A stretch of 64,000 bases of DNA, from positions 124,001-188,000 of the forward strand of contig NZ_WJIC01000014.1 of the NCBI RefSeq assembly GCF_009649815.1, written 5' to 3'. The stretch is from Nocardia sp. SYP-A9097. Lineage in GTDB: Bacteria; Actinomycetota; Actinomycetes; Mycobacteriales; Mycobacteriaceae. Made by a program: the position numbers and the translations under genes. The notes below the pieces were generated by a model. The model saw nothing but the letters and a program-made list of their open reading frames with translations. It searched no databases and was not told the DNA's origin. This document shows, in pieces, positions 1-8,631 of this stretch (position 1 is the stretch's first letter; the number at the start of each line of letters is the position of its first letter).

Positions 1-86
1 GCCACATCGGCGGGTGTCAGTGCGACACGCCGCTCGTGGGCGGCCGTCTCGCGCGGCACCCGACGATCATGATCGGATACCGGTGT

Positions 87-1508
87 TCATGACGCGATGG
101 CGGGAATCCGCCGCTCCGACAGGGCATCCCCGTAGGTCATGCCGCCGCGCAATCGTTCGAGCAGATATTCGAGGCGGTCGAACAGCTCGCGCAGCAGACC
201 GGTTGCCTCGTCCTCCTGTCCGGCTCCGTGACGTGGAGCCGCCACATTGAGCCGCACACCGAGACGGTGAGACCCGGTGCGGCCCAATGCGACACTGTCG
301 ATTCCGGCGACGGTGAGCAGCAGGTCCTCCAGCTCGGGGCTGGTGTGCACGCCCGCACCGGCGAGCAGTTCGGTATCGAACTCGACGGTGAGGAACATGC
401 CCTGCCGGCTGCCGAGTGGGCGCAGCAGCTCCGCACCGAGCCGGTGATTGATCCCGGCCAGCAGCTCACACGCCGTATCCACCTGCTCCCGCAACAGATT
501 TCGATTGTGCGCCAACCGATCCGAGGACGTGTGCTCGATGGTCGCGCGCGCCAGGTGTGTGGTCTCCCGCTGGAAGGACACGCACAGCCGCGCCCGGATC
601 TCCTCCAGCCAAGCGGTATTCCCGGTGCAGGCCGCGCCGATCTTGTTCGGTCCGAAGGCGTTGTATGCCTTGGAGTTTCCGGTGATGCTCAGCACGCGGT
701 CGTAGAGCCGCACCGGCCCGTCCGGGGTGGGAACGGTGAGCGCGGCGATCGGGAGGTGATCATCGACGAGCAGATCGAAGGACATATCGCAGATGACGGG
801 CACATCGGCCGCCACCAGCACCCGGCCGATCTCGGTCAGCTCCGCCACGGTGTACTCCGCGACCACCGGATTCCCGGGCAGGGTGAGCATGACCCCGCAC
901 AGATTCCCCTGTGCGGCAGGGTGTTCCAGCATTCGCGCCAGCTCGGCCGGATCGATTTTGAACTCCCGGTCCGCGGTCGCCGCACTGGAGACCATGCGCA
1001 GCCCGTACTTGGCGATATGCACGCTGGCACTCTTGTAGTAACCCTCCGGGCACACCAGCACCCCGCCCGGCCGCGCGATGGTGGCAATCGCCTCCTCCAG
1101 CAGCACGGTGCTCGAGTACGGGCAGACCAGCACCTCGCCGGGATCGACCAGCACCCCGGCCACCTCCGGCACCGGTTCGTGCAGCCGCTGAAACAGCCGC
1201 TCCGCCGCCAGTTTTCGCAGTACCAGCGGCTGTTTCTTGTCGTACAGCCGTCCATCCCGGTACTCGTCGGGTTGCGTCCGGGTCATCACCTCGCGCCACG
1301 CGGTGTTCAAAGCGGCGACCGTGCCCTCATCCATCCGCAGCCCGGTCTCGCCGTGGTAGGCGTCGATGATCCCGCGATAGGCCCGGTCCCGAGTCCCGGG
1401 AAACCAGGGATCGGGGCCGAGGTAGGCGCGTGCGGCCTGCTTGCGCTCATCAGAGCGGTTGGTGAGGCGCACCGGGTCCGGGCACAGCACTGCCGTGCGT
1501 TCGGTCAC
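87..1508 (-). CDS. PLP-dependent class I/II aminotransferase
   Basis: A fold-type I aminotransferase of 473 residues, expected to be cytoplasmic. The likely Schiff-base lysine is in SITGNSKAYNAFGPNK, and the upstream LTLPGNPVV resembles the substrate and cofactor loop of class I/II enzymes. It starts with GTG, which overlaps the stop of the XRE regulator by four bases (GTGA), so the two genes are almost certainly translated together. The substrate cannot be read from the sequence. The coupling to a regulator suggests a dedicated, inducible reaction rather than housekeeping transamination. The family call is firm; specificity is unknown. Confidence 0.85.
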   Translation of the reverse strand: MTERTAVLCPDPVRLTNRSDERKQAARAYLGPDPWFPGTRDRAYRGIIDAYHGETGLRMDEGTVAALNTAWREVMTRTQPDEYRDGRLYDKKQPLVLRKLAAERLFQRLHEPVPEVAGVLVDPGEVLVCPYSSTVLLEEAIATIARPGGVLVCPEGYYKSASVHIAKYGLRMVSSAATADREFKIDPAELARMLEHPAAQGNLCGVMLTLPGNPVVAEYTVAELTEIGRVLVAADVPVICDMSFDLLVDDHLPIAALTVPTPDGPVRLYDRVLSITGNSKAYNAFGPNKIGAACTGNTAWLEEIRARLCVSFQRETTHLARATIEHTSSDRLAHNRNLLREQVDTACELLAGINHRLGAELLRPLGSRQGMFLTVEFDTELLAGAGVHTSPELEDLLLTVAGIDSVALGRTGSHRLGVRLNVAAPRHGAGQEDEATGLLRELFDRLEYLLERLRGGMTYGDALSERRIPAIAS

Positions 1509-2527
1509 CGGTACCCGCCTTCCCCACTCGCGCCCGGGCCCTCGGCCCAGGCCTGTGCGAGAGCGGCGCGGAACAGCGCGCGGCTGTCCTCCGGGCCGAG
1601 TCGCGGAAACCGCGACAGCGTCGGCTGCGCCATGATTTCGTTGACCACGAGAGCCATTCCGGCACTCCTGAGTTCGTATAGTTTGTCGAACCTGCTCTGC
1701 GCGAACTGGACATCGTGTTTGAGCGCGGAGAAGCGGGTAGCGACGCGTTCGCGCCGCGCGTAATCGTATTCGCCTGTCGTCACATAACTCTCGTCGACGA
1801 TCAACATGCTCTGCGCGTTGCTGGCGTGCATGCGGTCCACCAGCACCGTCTCCACCCCGGCCCGCACCTGTTGCCAGATCTTGTCCTCGTACGGCACCAC
1901 ATCGTCGATATCGTCGATGACGTAGAGCCGCCGCACCGAGACTCCGGCACGGCCCAGCCGCAGAATCTCCACATGGTACTCATCACCTAGGTCGCCACCG
2001 ATGGCGCCGAGGTCCGCGGTGTGAATGGCGCAAATCGCCCGGGAGGCCTTGCGCAACACCGTCAACCAGTCATTGATGGTGTTCCATTCCCACACCGTGG
2101 CACTACCCGAGGGGATCTGCGTCAGGAGCTCTTCCGCGCGTTCTAGCTGCCGCTTGGCGATGAAGCCGAGCGGTTTCACCTCACCGCGCGCCGTGCCGAC
2201 ATCGATCAGACTCTGCGCGATGGCCAGCACCCGCGCGACCGCCTCGGGATCCTTGCCGAGCAGAATATTGAACTGCATGCGCAGATCACTGCTGACCAGG
2301 TCGGCGGCGGTCTCGGTGCCGACGACCGGCATACGTTCGCCCAGTACCGAACTCAACCGTTCCCGCAGTGCGAGCGGCGGAATCCGGGTGCCGTTCTCGA
2401 TCTGCTGAATCAGGCTGCGCGAACAGCCGACCTGTTCGGCCAGCTGCAATTGCGTGAGATCGCGTTCCTTGCGGAGTCGGCGGACCAGCTCGCCGACCTG
2501 CTCGCCGTCCGCGGCTGAGCGAGACAT
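1505..2527 (-). CDS. XRE-family transcriptional regulator with long C-terminal domain
   Basis: About 340 residues. The N-terminus carries a Cro/CI-type helix-turn-helix (residues about 10-65, including TQLQLAEQVGCSRSLIQQIE). The C-terminal 270 residues are of a type I cannot name and probably sense a ligand or bind a partner. An open frame continues further upstream, but ATG at 2527 has a good ribosome site (GGAGAGG) and places the HTH in the usual position. It overlaps the aminotransferase start by four bases and likely regulates that gene and itself. Confidence 0.82.
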   Translation of the reverse strand: MSRSAADGEQVGELVRRLRKERDLTQLQLAEQVGCSRSLIQQIENGTRIPPLALRERLSSVLGERMPVVGTETAADLVSSDLRMQFNILLGKDPEAVARVLAIAQSLIDVGTARGEVKPLGFIAKRQLERAEELLTQIPSGSATVWEWNTINDWLTVLRKASRAICAIHTADLGAIGGDLGDEYHVEILRLGRAGVSVRRLYVIDDIDDVVPYEDKIWQQVRAGVETVLVDRMHASNAQSMLIVDESYVTTGEYDYARRERVATRFSALKHDVQFAQSRFDKLYELRSAGMALVVNEIMAQPTLSRFPRLGPEDSRALFRAALAQAWAEGPGASGEGGYR

Positions 2528-2935
2528 GCTGCCTCTCCGATCAGAGTTCCAATGTGCCGTGCCACCACGTGCCATGCGGCACCCATAGTAAGCACGATGT
2601 GTCATGTGTGCCAGGCAAGTTCGGCGAGTCTTCGATATGCAAGATTGCACCCGTGGAAATGGCTCTCGCTGGCGACTACTCCGAGCCTGCGCGGTAATCA
2701 CAAAAGCTGCGGGACAGGACGTTTCGCCCTACGTTCCAAGCGAAGCGGCATATTTCTGCGCAGATTCCGGATACTTACTCGACATTGGGCTTATTTAATA
2801 TCGCGTTCGGATCAGATACAGCTTTCAACACCACAAGAACTCTCTTTTTGCCATGAGTGACATCACATATCCTTTATGGCACAGGCACTTTCAGCCGCGG
2901 AATTGCCTGCAGCTCCCGAGGAGGTGTTCGCACCC
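2528..2935. promoter_or_regulatory. Intergenic region between divergent genes
   Basis: About 400 bases that are more AT-rich than their surroundings, with no convincing gene. An inverted repeat GTGCCG...CGGCAC (2554-2582) lies just upstream of the XRE regulator start and could be its operator. The AT-rich stretch around 2780-2870 could hold the rightward promoter. These are pattern-based guesses. Confidence 0.35.
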
Positions 2936-3388
2936 ATGGCCCTCGCATTCACCACGTGGTTGATCACCAGCGACGTGACACCCGAAATCGCCCTCCGCTC
3001 AACCACTTCCGAACAGGACTGGGAATTGAGCTGGCTGCCGGACCGGAAGTTGACCTTCGAGCAGGCCGTCAGCGGCATGGTGCTGGACGAGATCCTGAGC
3101 GATCCCGCCCCCGCCGACGGCGAAATCGCCCTGGAACTGGCCGCCATCCGAGCCGGCGAACTGGGCACCACTCTCCGGGAAGTCGTTGTGCGCCTGTCGA
3201 TTCGGGTGGCACAACGCGACATGCTCCGCAGTCAGGAGAACCTGTGTATTCCGACGCCACACTCCGATGTCAACGGTGCGGCCGGCCCGGCCGCGGCAAT
3301 GCCCAGCGCTGCCGCGACTGCGCACAGCCACTGCCTCGGATCGCGGCAGTGCCGCTGCCGGCCGCCGGCTACCGCCGGTCGAGCCTGA
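2936..3388 (+). CDS. Hypothetical small protein overlapping the next gene
   Basis: About 150 residues from ATG 2936, preceded by GAGGAGG. I do not recognise the family. The first 100 residues are balanced and look genuine (for example ALRSTTSEQDWELSWLPDRK). The last 48 residues are rich in Ala, Pro, Cys and Arg and overlap the zinc-ribbon gene by 145 bases in another frame. Either the two genes really overlap, or a frameshift near 3240 has replaced an original stop. The N-terminal part is probably real and the C-terminus is doubtful. Confidence 0.5.
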   Translation: MALAFTTWLITSDVTPEIALRSTTSEQDWELSWLPDRKLTFEQAVSGMVLDEILSDPAPADGEIALELAAIRAGELGTTLREVVVRLSIRVAQRDMLRSQENLCIPTPHSDVNGAAGPAAAMPSAAATAHSHCLGSRQCRCRPPATAGRA

Positions 3389-3885
3389 TCGGCACCGTCA
3401 CCACCGCTCCGATGCCGATGGAAATGCCGGTGCTGCAATCATTCTGGTTTCTGCTCGCCGCGGCCGCGCTACTCGTGGAGGGCATGCCGCCGATGTCACG
3501 GGCGATCATGGCCGAAACGGTCGGCGCGGTCGCGGCGGCAGCGCTGCTGGTGCATGTGGTCGCGGGCGCGAGCATCGGGCTCATGTCGCGCGCGGCACGA
3601 CCACTCGCGCCTATTCGGTGGCGCACAGGCATACGCCTGGGCATTACCGATGACGCGGGAGCACAGTGGACACTGCATTTCCTGCCCTGGTTCGGTACCG
3701 ACCTACACCTCGGCGACCCAGCCTTCGCCGAGGGGCGGGAGCGCAGCGCGGGGAACTTCCGCGCCTCCATCGTCACCAATATCCGCACCGGCAGCAGGCA
3801 TATCAGCCGCCGGGCCATGTCCGCCATGACCGCCGCGACCTGCGTGGTGCTGGTGGCGCTGTTGATCGGCACCACAAGAGCCTGA
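3244..3885 (+). CDS. Zinc-ribbon membrane protein, hypothetical
   Basis: About 213 residues from GTG 3244, chosen because AGGAG lies about six bases upstream and the start sits just before a CxxC-x11-CxxC zinc ribbon (CQRCG, CRDC). The ribbon is followed by hydrophobic segments at about residues 65-110 and at the C-terminal end (ATCVVLVALLIG). The loop between them has no motif I know. A cytoplasmic metal-binding head on a membrane anchor is likely; the function is unknown. A perfect hairpin terminator follows directly. Confidence 0.65.
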   Translation: MYSDATLRCQRCGRPGRGNAQRCRDCAQPLPRIAAVPLPAAGYRRSSLIGTVTTAPMPMEMPVLQSFWFLLAAAALLVEGMPPMSRAIMAETVGAVAAAALLVHVVAGASIGLMSRAARPLAPIRWRTGIRLGITDDAGAQWTLHFLPWFGTDLHLGDPAFAEGRERSAGNFRASIVTNIRTGSRHISRRAMSAMTAATCVVLVALLIGTTRA

Positions 3886-3891
3886 CCGAAT

Positions 3892-3934
3892 GCCGGTCGA
3901 TGGCGGCGCGGAGGGGACATCGCCATCGACCGGC
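3892..3934. terminator. Bidirectional hairpin terminator
   Basis: A perfect 14-bp stem (GCCGGTCGATGGCG with its complement at 3921-3934) and a 15-base loop lie between two convergent genes. There is no long T-run, which is common for high-GC terminators. Confidence 0.7.
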
Positions 3935-3966
3935 GGTCGACATATGGACCGACACCTTGATTGCGT

Positions 3967-5469
3967 TCAGGCGGAGCGGGTTTCGGCTCCCACCGGTTCG
4001 GCCGCGCGGGTCCGGCGGCGGAAGCGCAGGATGCCGTCCTCGATCGCGCCCTTGCGCAGCATGGTGCGATCCCGGAAGTAGTTGTTGACAACCAACCACG
4101 GGCCGCGCGTACCCTGCCGCGGCATGACGCTGTCACCGCGCTGGATGTAGCCGGAGGTGAGCGCGCCGCCCATGAGCGAAGCCTCTGAGCGATCGCCCTC
4201 CTCGGGCACCGCGACGACCTCGGTATAGCCCTGCGCCTTCATATGATTGAGCAGGCGGCAGAAGTACTCCGCGGCGAGATCGGCCTTGAGCGTCCACGAG
4301 GCATTGGTGTAGCCGAGAATGACCATCAGGTTGGGCACGCTACTGAGCAGAGCGCCCTTGTACGCCACCAGATCTCGCGTCGCGAGCTGCTCGCCGTCCA
4401 CCTCGAGGGTGGCGCCGCCCAGCATCTGCACGGTCAAACCCGTTGCGCTGACCACGATATCGGCCTCGAGCTCCGCACCCGAGCGCAATCGAATGCCGTG
4501 CTCGGTGAAGGTCTCGATGTGATCGGTTGCGATGGAGGCTTTTCCGCTGCGCAGCGTCTTGAACAGATCGCCATTGGGCACCACGCACAGTCGCTGATCC
4601 CACGGGTTGTAGGACGGGGTGAAGTGCCGCATATCGATACCGGGACCGGCCAGCGCCCGCACCGCGGCCAGCATGAGTTTGGCCGACAGCTTCGGATTGG
4701 TCCGGGACAGTTGGTAACTCGCCCGCTGCAGCGCGATATTGCGCGCCCGCCCCGCCTTATAGGCAATGGCCGCAGGCACTTTCGCGAATTTGAGCCCGAC
4801 CGCGACCGGATCGTCGGCGGGCAGCGCGGCAATGTAGGTGGGCGAACGCTGCAACATGGTGACATGCGCGGCCTTATCGCTCATGGCCGGAATCAGCGTG
4901 ATTGCGGTAGCACCACTGCCGATGACCACCACGCGCTTACCGGTGTAGTCGAGATCCTCCGGCCAGTGCTGGGGGTGCACGATCTGCCCGGTGAAGTTCT
5001 CCTCGCCCGGGAATTCGGGCCGGTAGCCCTTGTCGTAGTCGTAGTAGCCGGTGCAGCCGACCAGGAAGTTGCTGGTGTAGGTCTCGGTCTGCCCGGTGCC
5101 CTCGTCGAGGGCCTCGACGGTCCAGACGCCCGCCGTACTGTTCCAGCTCGCGGTGGTCATTTTGCGGCCGAAGCGAATGCGGTCGGTGACGCCGTATTCG
5201 GCGGCGGTGTCCTCCACATACTGGCGGATGTGCGGCCCGTCGGCGAGCACCTTGGTGCCGATCCACGGGCGGAAGCCGTAGCCGAAGGTGTACATATCGG
5301 AGTCCGAGCGAATGCCCGGGTAGCGGAACAGGTCCCAGGTGCCGCCGATGGCGGTACGGCGTTCGAGAATCAGGTAGCTGCGACCCGTGTTCTCCCTGGT
5401 GAGGTGGCAGGCCATGCCGATACCGGACAGGCCCGCGCCGATGATCAGTACGTCGACATGCCGCGTCAT
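3967..5469 (-). CDS. FAD/NADPH-dependent Baeyer-Villiger-type monooxygenase (EthA-like)
   Basis: A 500-residue class B flavoprotein monooxygenase that would insert oxygen next to a carbonyl using FAD and NADPH. The N-terminal FAD-binding Rossmann motif is GAGLSG (about residues 11-16). The GGTWDLFRYPG segment is typical of the family, and FTGQIVHPQHWP matches the monooxygenase fingerprint (FxGxxxHxxxWP). A second Rossmann motif (GSGATA) binds NADPH. Length and motifs match the EthA/MymA group. It is divergent from a PadR regulator, its probable repressor. The substrate is unknown. Confidence 0.9.
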   Translation of the reverse strand: MTRHVDVLIIGAGLSGIGMACHLTRENTGRSYLILERRTAIGGTWDLFRYPGIRSDSDMYTFGYGFRPWIGTKVLADGPHIRQYVEDTAAEYGVTDRIRFGRKMTTASWNSTAGVWTVEALDEGTGQTETYTSNFLVGCTGYYDYDKGYRPEFPGEENFTGQIVHPQHWPEDLDYTGKRVVVIGSGATAITLIPAMSDKAAHVTMLQRSPTYIAALPADDPVAVGLKFAKVPAAIAYKAGRARNIALQRASYQLSRTNPKLSAKLMLAAVRALAGPGIDMRHFTPSYNPWDQRLCVVPNGDLFKTLRSGKASIATDHIETFTEHGIRLRSGAELEADIVVSATGLTVQMLGGATLEVDGEQLATRDLVAYKGALLSSVPNLMVILGYTNASWTLKADLAAEYFCRLLNHMKAQGYTEVVAVPEEGDRSEASLMGGALTSGYIQRGDSVMPRQGTRGPWLVVNNYFRDRTMLRKGAIEDGILRFRRRTRAAEPVGAETRSA

Positions 5470-5532
5470 TGAGGTACTCGCTTCGTCTGTTCACGCCCGG
5501 GCTCCGTCGGCCGGGTTCACCCGATATTATCT

Positions 5533-5547
5533 GTTATCTCCGGTAAC
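5533..5547. promoter_or_regulatory. Candidate operator between monooxygenase and padR
   Basis: An imperfect 15-bp palindrome with outer arms GTTA and TAAC sits in the 150-base divergent promoter region. PadR-type repressors bind palindromes in such positions, so this is a reasonable but unproven site. Confidence 0.35.
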
Positions 5548-5619
5548 GTCTACTCGCGTAGCCGCACGGTGCGCGGCTCGACTCGCGGTCATAGCTGCCC
5601 GAACACATAAGCTGAGGTC

Positions 5620-6180
5620 ATGCTGGACAACCTCATCCTCGGCATGCTGGCACTGCGGCCGCTGTCCGGCTACGACCTGGGCAAATGGATGGACGGGCCA
5701 GGGCGGTTCGTCGGCTACCGGGTCTCGCTGCCGCAGGTGTATCGCACACTCGGCAAATTGGTCGAGCGCGGACTCGTGGAATTCGACGTGGACGCCCGGG
5801 TGGGCAAACCCGACGCCAAGGTGTATCGCCTGACCGCGGACGGTCGCGCGGCGCATACGGCCTGGGCGGCAACGCCGTACGAACCCGCGCCCCGGCCGAT
5901 GGATCCGGATTTCATGCTGCGCTTCCTGTTCGCGGGCATGCTCGGACGCGAACAGGCCATCGCTGTACTGCGCACCGAACTCGATTTCCGGCGCGCGCAG
6001 GTGCGCACGCCGACCCGGGTGGACGAACTGACGAACGCGCTCGCACCCATCGACGAGATCGATCCGATATGGGCCGGGCAGGTGATGCGGGCGGCGCACG
6101 ATCAGGGGCGCGCCTCCACCGCCGGCTATATCGGCTGGCTGGAGGTCACCCTGGCCGACTTCGAGAATCGGCCGGAGTGA
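5620..6180 (+). CDS. PadR-family transcriptional regulator
   Basis: 186 residues. The N-terminal winged helix (about residues 1-75) has the PadR signature LILGMLALRPLSGYDL, a recognition region around LPQVYRTLGKLVERGLVE, and a wing ending in VYRLTADG. The C-terminal half is the helical Vir domain used for dimerisation. It is transcribed away from the monooxygenase and most likely represses that gene and itself. Its stop is almost contiguous with the convergent glycosidase gene. Confidence 0.9.
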   Translation: MLDNLILGMLALRPLSGYDLGKWMDGPGRFVGYRVSLPQVYRTLGKLVERGLVEFDVDARVGKPDAKVYRLTADGRAAHTAWAATPYEPAPRPMDPDFMLRFLFAGMLGREQAIAVLRTELDFRRAQVRTPTRVDELTNALAPIDEIDPIWAGQVMRAAHDQGRASTAGYIGWLEVTLADFENRPE

Positions 6181-6181
6181 T

Positions 6182-7699
6182 TCAGGCGTTGACGATGGCC
6201 TCCGAATAGGGCGGCAGCTCGATCGAGCCGGAAATCGCTGTGCGCGTTTCGGATACGGTATCGCCGGGAACGAAGGCGGGCGCACTGGTCGGCGCGGCGG
6301 CGTAGACCGTGGCGTCGCGGGCTCCGATCAGGCTGGGCGGCAAGGTGATTCGCAGTGCGCGGTCCGAGGCGTTCACCAGGACCGCGGTGGTTCGCCCGCC
6401 GGCGGCCAGTTCCACTCCCGTGAAAAGCTCCGCCGGACCGACATACGCGGGAGTGATGAGTGCGGCCGGGGTCTGCACGGCGGCATCCAAGCGCAGCGCG
6501 CGTACCTCGGTGCCATCCGCCATGCTCGCGTAGATCGGCGACAGCGCCCGGTGCAGCGCGGTCCGGCCGAAGAGCTCCGAACCACCCGAACCATCCGAAA
6601 TCAGTGCGTGCAGTGCCTGATTGGTGGTGCCGCCACCGCCGGTATCGACGGCCGGAGCACCATTGAGCGCGCAGTGCATGACCGCCATACCGGTGCGCGG
6701 ATCCTGGAGCGTGCGCAGGGTGAAGGCGGCGACGCTCAATCCCACCGCCCAGGTCTGCTGCGGCGCGGGCAGCAGGCTCAGTGGGGGCGCGGCCTCGCGG
6801 CCCATCTGGTTGTACTCGGTGTACCAGACCTCCATCCCGGCCGGCACCTGCGGCAGCACATGTTCCGCGAGTCGCGCCCAGGCCACCGCGCCGCCACCGG
6901 CGGTGGAGCCGATATCGGCCGCGACCGGGTCGACAATCCAGTACGGATGCAGGGTCACCGCATCCGCGTCGCGAATAGTGCTGAACAGCAATCCATTCCA
7001 GGATGTCGCCCGCTCGCCCATCAGCGCGAACATGCCCGAGTCGTCCACCCCGGCCACACCTATGCGCGCCTGCGGGAACTCGCGGCGGATGACCGCGATC
7101 CACTCGTTCATGACTCGGGCATAGTCCGCGCCCGTCGGGTACAGCTCAGTGTAGGGACGCATGGAAATCCACAGCTCATTACCCAGTTCCACATAGCGCA
7201 CAGGCATGCCGAGCCGCCGCGCCTCACGGAGCATGTCCAGCTGATCGTCGATCGTGGAGTGTGCGACGTTCAGGTCGAAAACCGGTGTGGCGCCGGTATG
7301 CCGGACCAGTTCTGCCCAGTCGGAGAGCAGCAGTGGTGGGCGGCCGTCATTGCGGGCCGCGAACTCGCCGCCGTCACCCTCCTGGAAAAGCCCTGTGCGC
7401 CAATCGATCCACTGTGAGGTGGTACCGCCCTGCACCCGCAGCAGACCGGGCCGCGCCGCCGCCAGTGCGTCACGGAACGCGGGATCATGCCACTGCCGGG
7501 CATTCTGAGCGGAGATGATGCGAGCGCCGTTGACTCCGAAGAAGTCTCGATCCACCGTATGCGTGGCGGCATCGGCGGTGAGCCGAAAGATACTGTCCGG
7601 CTTGGCCGATCCCACCGGCGCGGTACGCGCGACCGAATACGCCGCGCCCGCCCCCAGTGCGCCCAGAGTGAATGCTCGCCTGCTGATGTTCTTGCGCAT
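6182..7699 (-). CDS. Tat-exported glycoside hydrolase-like protein (clan GH-A fold)
   Basis: 505 residues. The N-terminus has a twin-arginine signal (SRRAFTLG followed by an Ala/Gly-rich core), so export of a folded protein is expected. The body resembles (beta/alpha)8 retaining glycosidases. VELGNELW supplies the Asn-Glu acid/base signature and WYTEYN a plausible nucleophile Glu, as in GH39/GH51/GH79-type enzymes; I cannot choose among these. A beta-rich C-terminal domain follows. It lies three bases after the lipase gene, so the two form an operon. Confidence 0.72.
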   Translation of the reverse strand: MRKNISRRAFTLGALGAGAAYSVARTAPVGSAKPDSIFRLTADAATHTVDRDFFGVNGARIISAQNARQWHDPAFRDALAAARPGLLRVQGGTTSQWIDWRTGLFQEGDGGEFAARNDGRPPLLLSDWAELVRHTGATPVFDLNVAHSTIDDQLDMLREARRLGMPVRYVELGNELWISMRPYTELYPTGADYARVMNEWIAVIRREFPQARIGVAGVDDSGMFALMGERATSWNGLLFSTIRDADAVTLHPYWIVDPVAADIGSTAGGGAVAWARLAEHVLPQVPAGMEVWYTEYNQMGREAAPPLSLLPAPQQTWAVGLSVAAFTLRTLQDPRTGMAVMHCALNGAPAVDTGGGGTTNQALHALISDGSGGSELFGRTALHRALSPIYASMADGTEVRALRLDAAVQTPAALITPAYVGPAELFTGVELAAGGRTTAVLVNASDRALRITLPPSLIGARDATVYAAAPTSAPAFVPGDTVSETRTAISGSIELPPYSEAIVNA

Positions 7700-7702
7700 G
7701 AA

Positions 7703-8518
7703 CTACTTCCGGTCCTCGTTCAGGGTGCAGCGAATGGTGGGGTGCCGATCCGGGTCGAGGGCATGCAGCACCAGGTCGACGGTTCGGGGATCGGTGGATT
7801 CGGCCAGATGGCCCGCGTGATCCTGCGGGCAGCCGTCCTGCAGCACGATATTGGTGACACCGGGGGCATCGATGAAGGCCGAGGTGTAGGGGGTCACGAT
7901 TCGATCGTCACGGCTGGCGATCATGGTGTAGCGCACGCCGGGCGCGACCACGGGGCCGCGATTGAGCGTGGTGAGATACGGGGAGCCCGCCACCACATCG
8001 GTCAGGGCCGAGGTGCCCGGCGGCACCAGCGCGGCCAGTGGCGCGACCGGGATTCCGGCCGGATCGACGCCGTATTGCGGGCCGCTCACCGCGACCACGG
8101 ATCGAATCGGATTGGCCTGGCGGCCGGTGAATTCCAGGCTCGCGGCGCGGGCGATCAACGCGCCCTGCGACTTTCCGACCAGATCGACGGCGTCCACCGT
8201 ATTGAGGGCGGCAATGCGTTCCGCGGCGGCGGCGAAGTAGGTCACCGAAGTGGCGACCGAACCGCTGGAGTCGTAGTCGAGGCCGTAGACGCAGCGACCG
8301 TCGTCAAGCAGCGCCTGCCGCACCGGGCCCAGGCTGGTCTCGACGGTGGCATTGGTGCCGTGGATCAGCAGGACCGGCGGATCGGCGCGGGTCTGCGCCG
8401 GACACGCGGTGAGGGTGTCGAGCGGAGTCGGCATCGCGGGCGCGGCGAGCGCGGTACCGGGCCCGGATACCGTGCCGAGGATCGCCAGGGCAGCGGTCGT
8501 GGTGGCGAGGGTGCGCAC
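7703..8518 (-). CDS. Secreted lipase/esterase, alpha/beta hydrolase
   Basis: 271 residues with a Sec signal peptide (about residues 1-25, ending LAAPA). The oxyanion region is VLLIHGTNA, the nucleophile elbow is GKSQGA, and the acid and base are likely in the SRDDRIV and DHAGHL segments. This pattern fits the LipA/EstA-type class 2 lipases. The GTG start has GGAGGATC five bases upstream. It is the first gene of an operon with the Tat-exported glycosidase, so the pair may degrade or remodel an extracellular or cell-wall acylated glycan. Confidence 0.82.
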   Translation of the reverse strand: MRTLATTTAALAILGTVSGPGTALAAPAMPTPLDTLTACPAQTRADPPVLLIHGTNATVETSLGPVRQALLDDGRCVYGLDYDSSGSVATSVTYFAAAAERIAALNTVDAVDLVGKSQGALIARAASLEFTGRQANPIRSVVAVSGPQYGVDPAGIPVAPLAALVPPGTSALTDVVAGSPYLTTLNRGPVVAPGVRYTMIASRDDRIVTPYTSAFIDAPGVTNIVLQDGCPQDHAGHLAESTDPRTVDLVLHALDPDRHPTIRCTLNEDRK

Positions 8519-8547
8519 GAGATCCTCCAGGGATATACGTCTGTAGG

Positions 8548-8557
8548 CACATATGTG
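8548..8557. promoter_or_regulatory. Palindrome upstream of the lipase operon
   Basis: CACATATGTG is a perfect 10-bp palindrome about 30 bases upstream of the lipase start. Part of it (ATATGTG) recurs near 8603, close to a second inverted repeat. It could be one half of a regulatory region. Confidence 0.3.
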
Positions 8558-8608
8558 GTTGCGGCTTCGTGGCGAGACTACCCGAAGCTGTCAAGGAAAT
8601 AATATGTG

Positions 8609-8622
8609 CATAGACATCTATG
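8609..8622. promoter_or_regulatory. Inverted repeat upstream of the lipase operon
   Basis: CATAGA-CA-TCTATG is a 6-bp inverted repeat with a 2-base spacer between the lipase promoter region and the end of the convergently placed acyltransferase cluster. It is a candidate operator. Confidence 0.3.
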
Positions 8623-8631
8623 CCGAGAGGT

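Noticed and set aside
228..1763. 511-residue open frame on the plus strand
   Set aside because: Antisense to the aminotransferase and XRE genes, with the biased composition of a high-GC shadow frame and no family motif.
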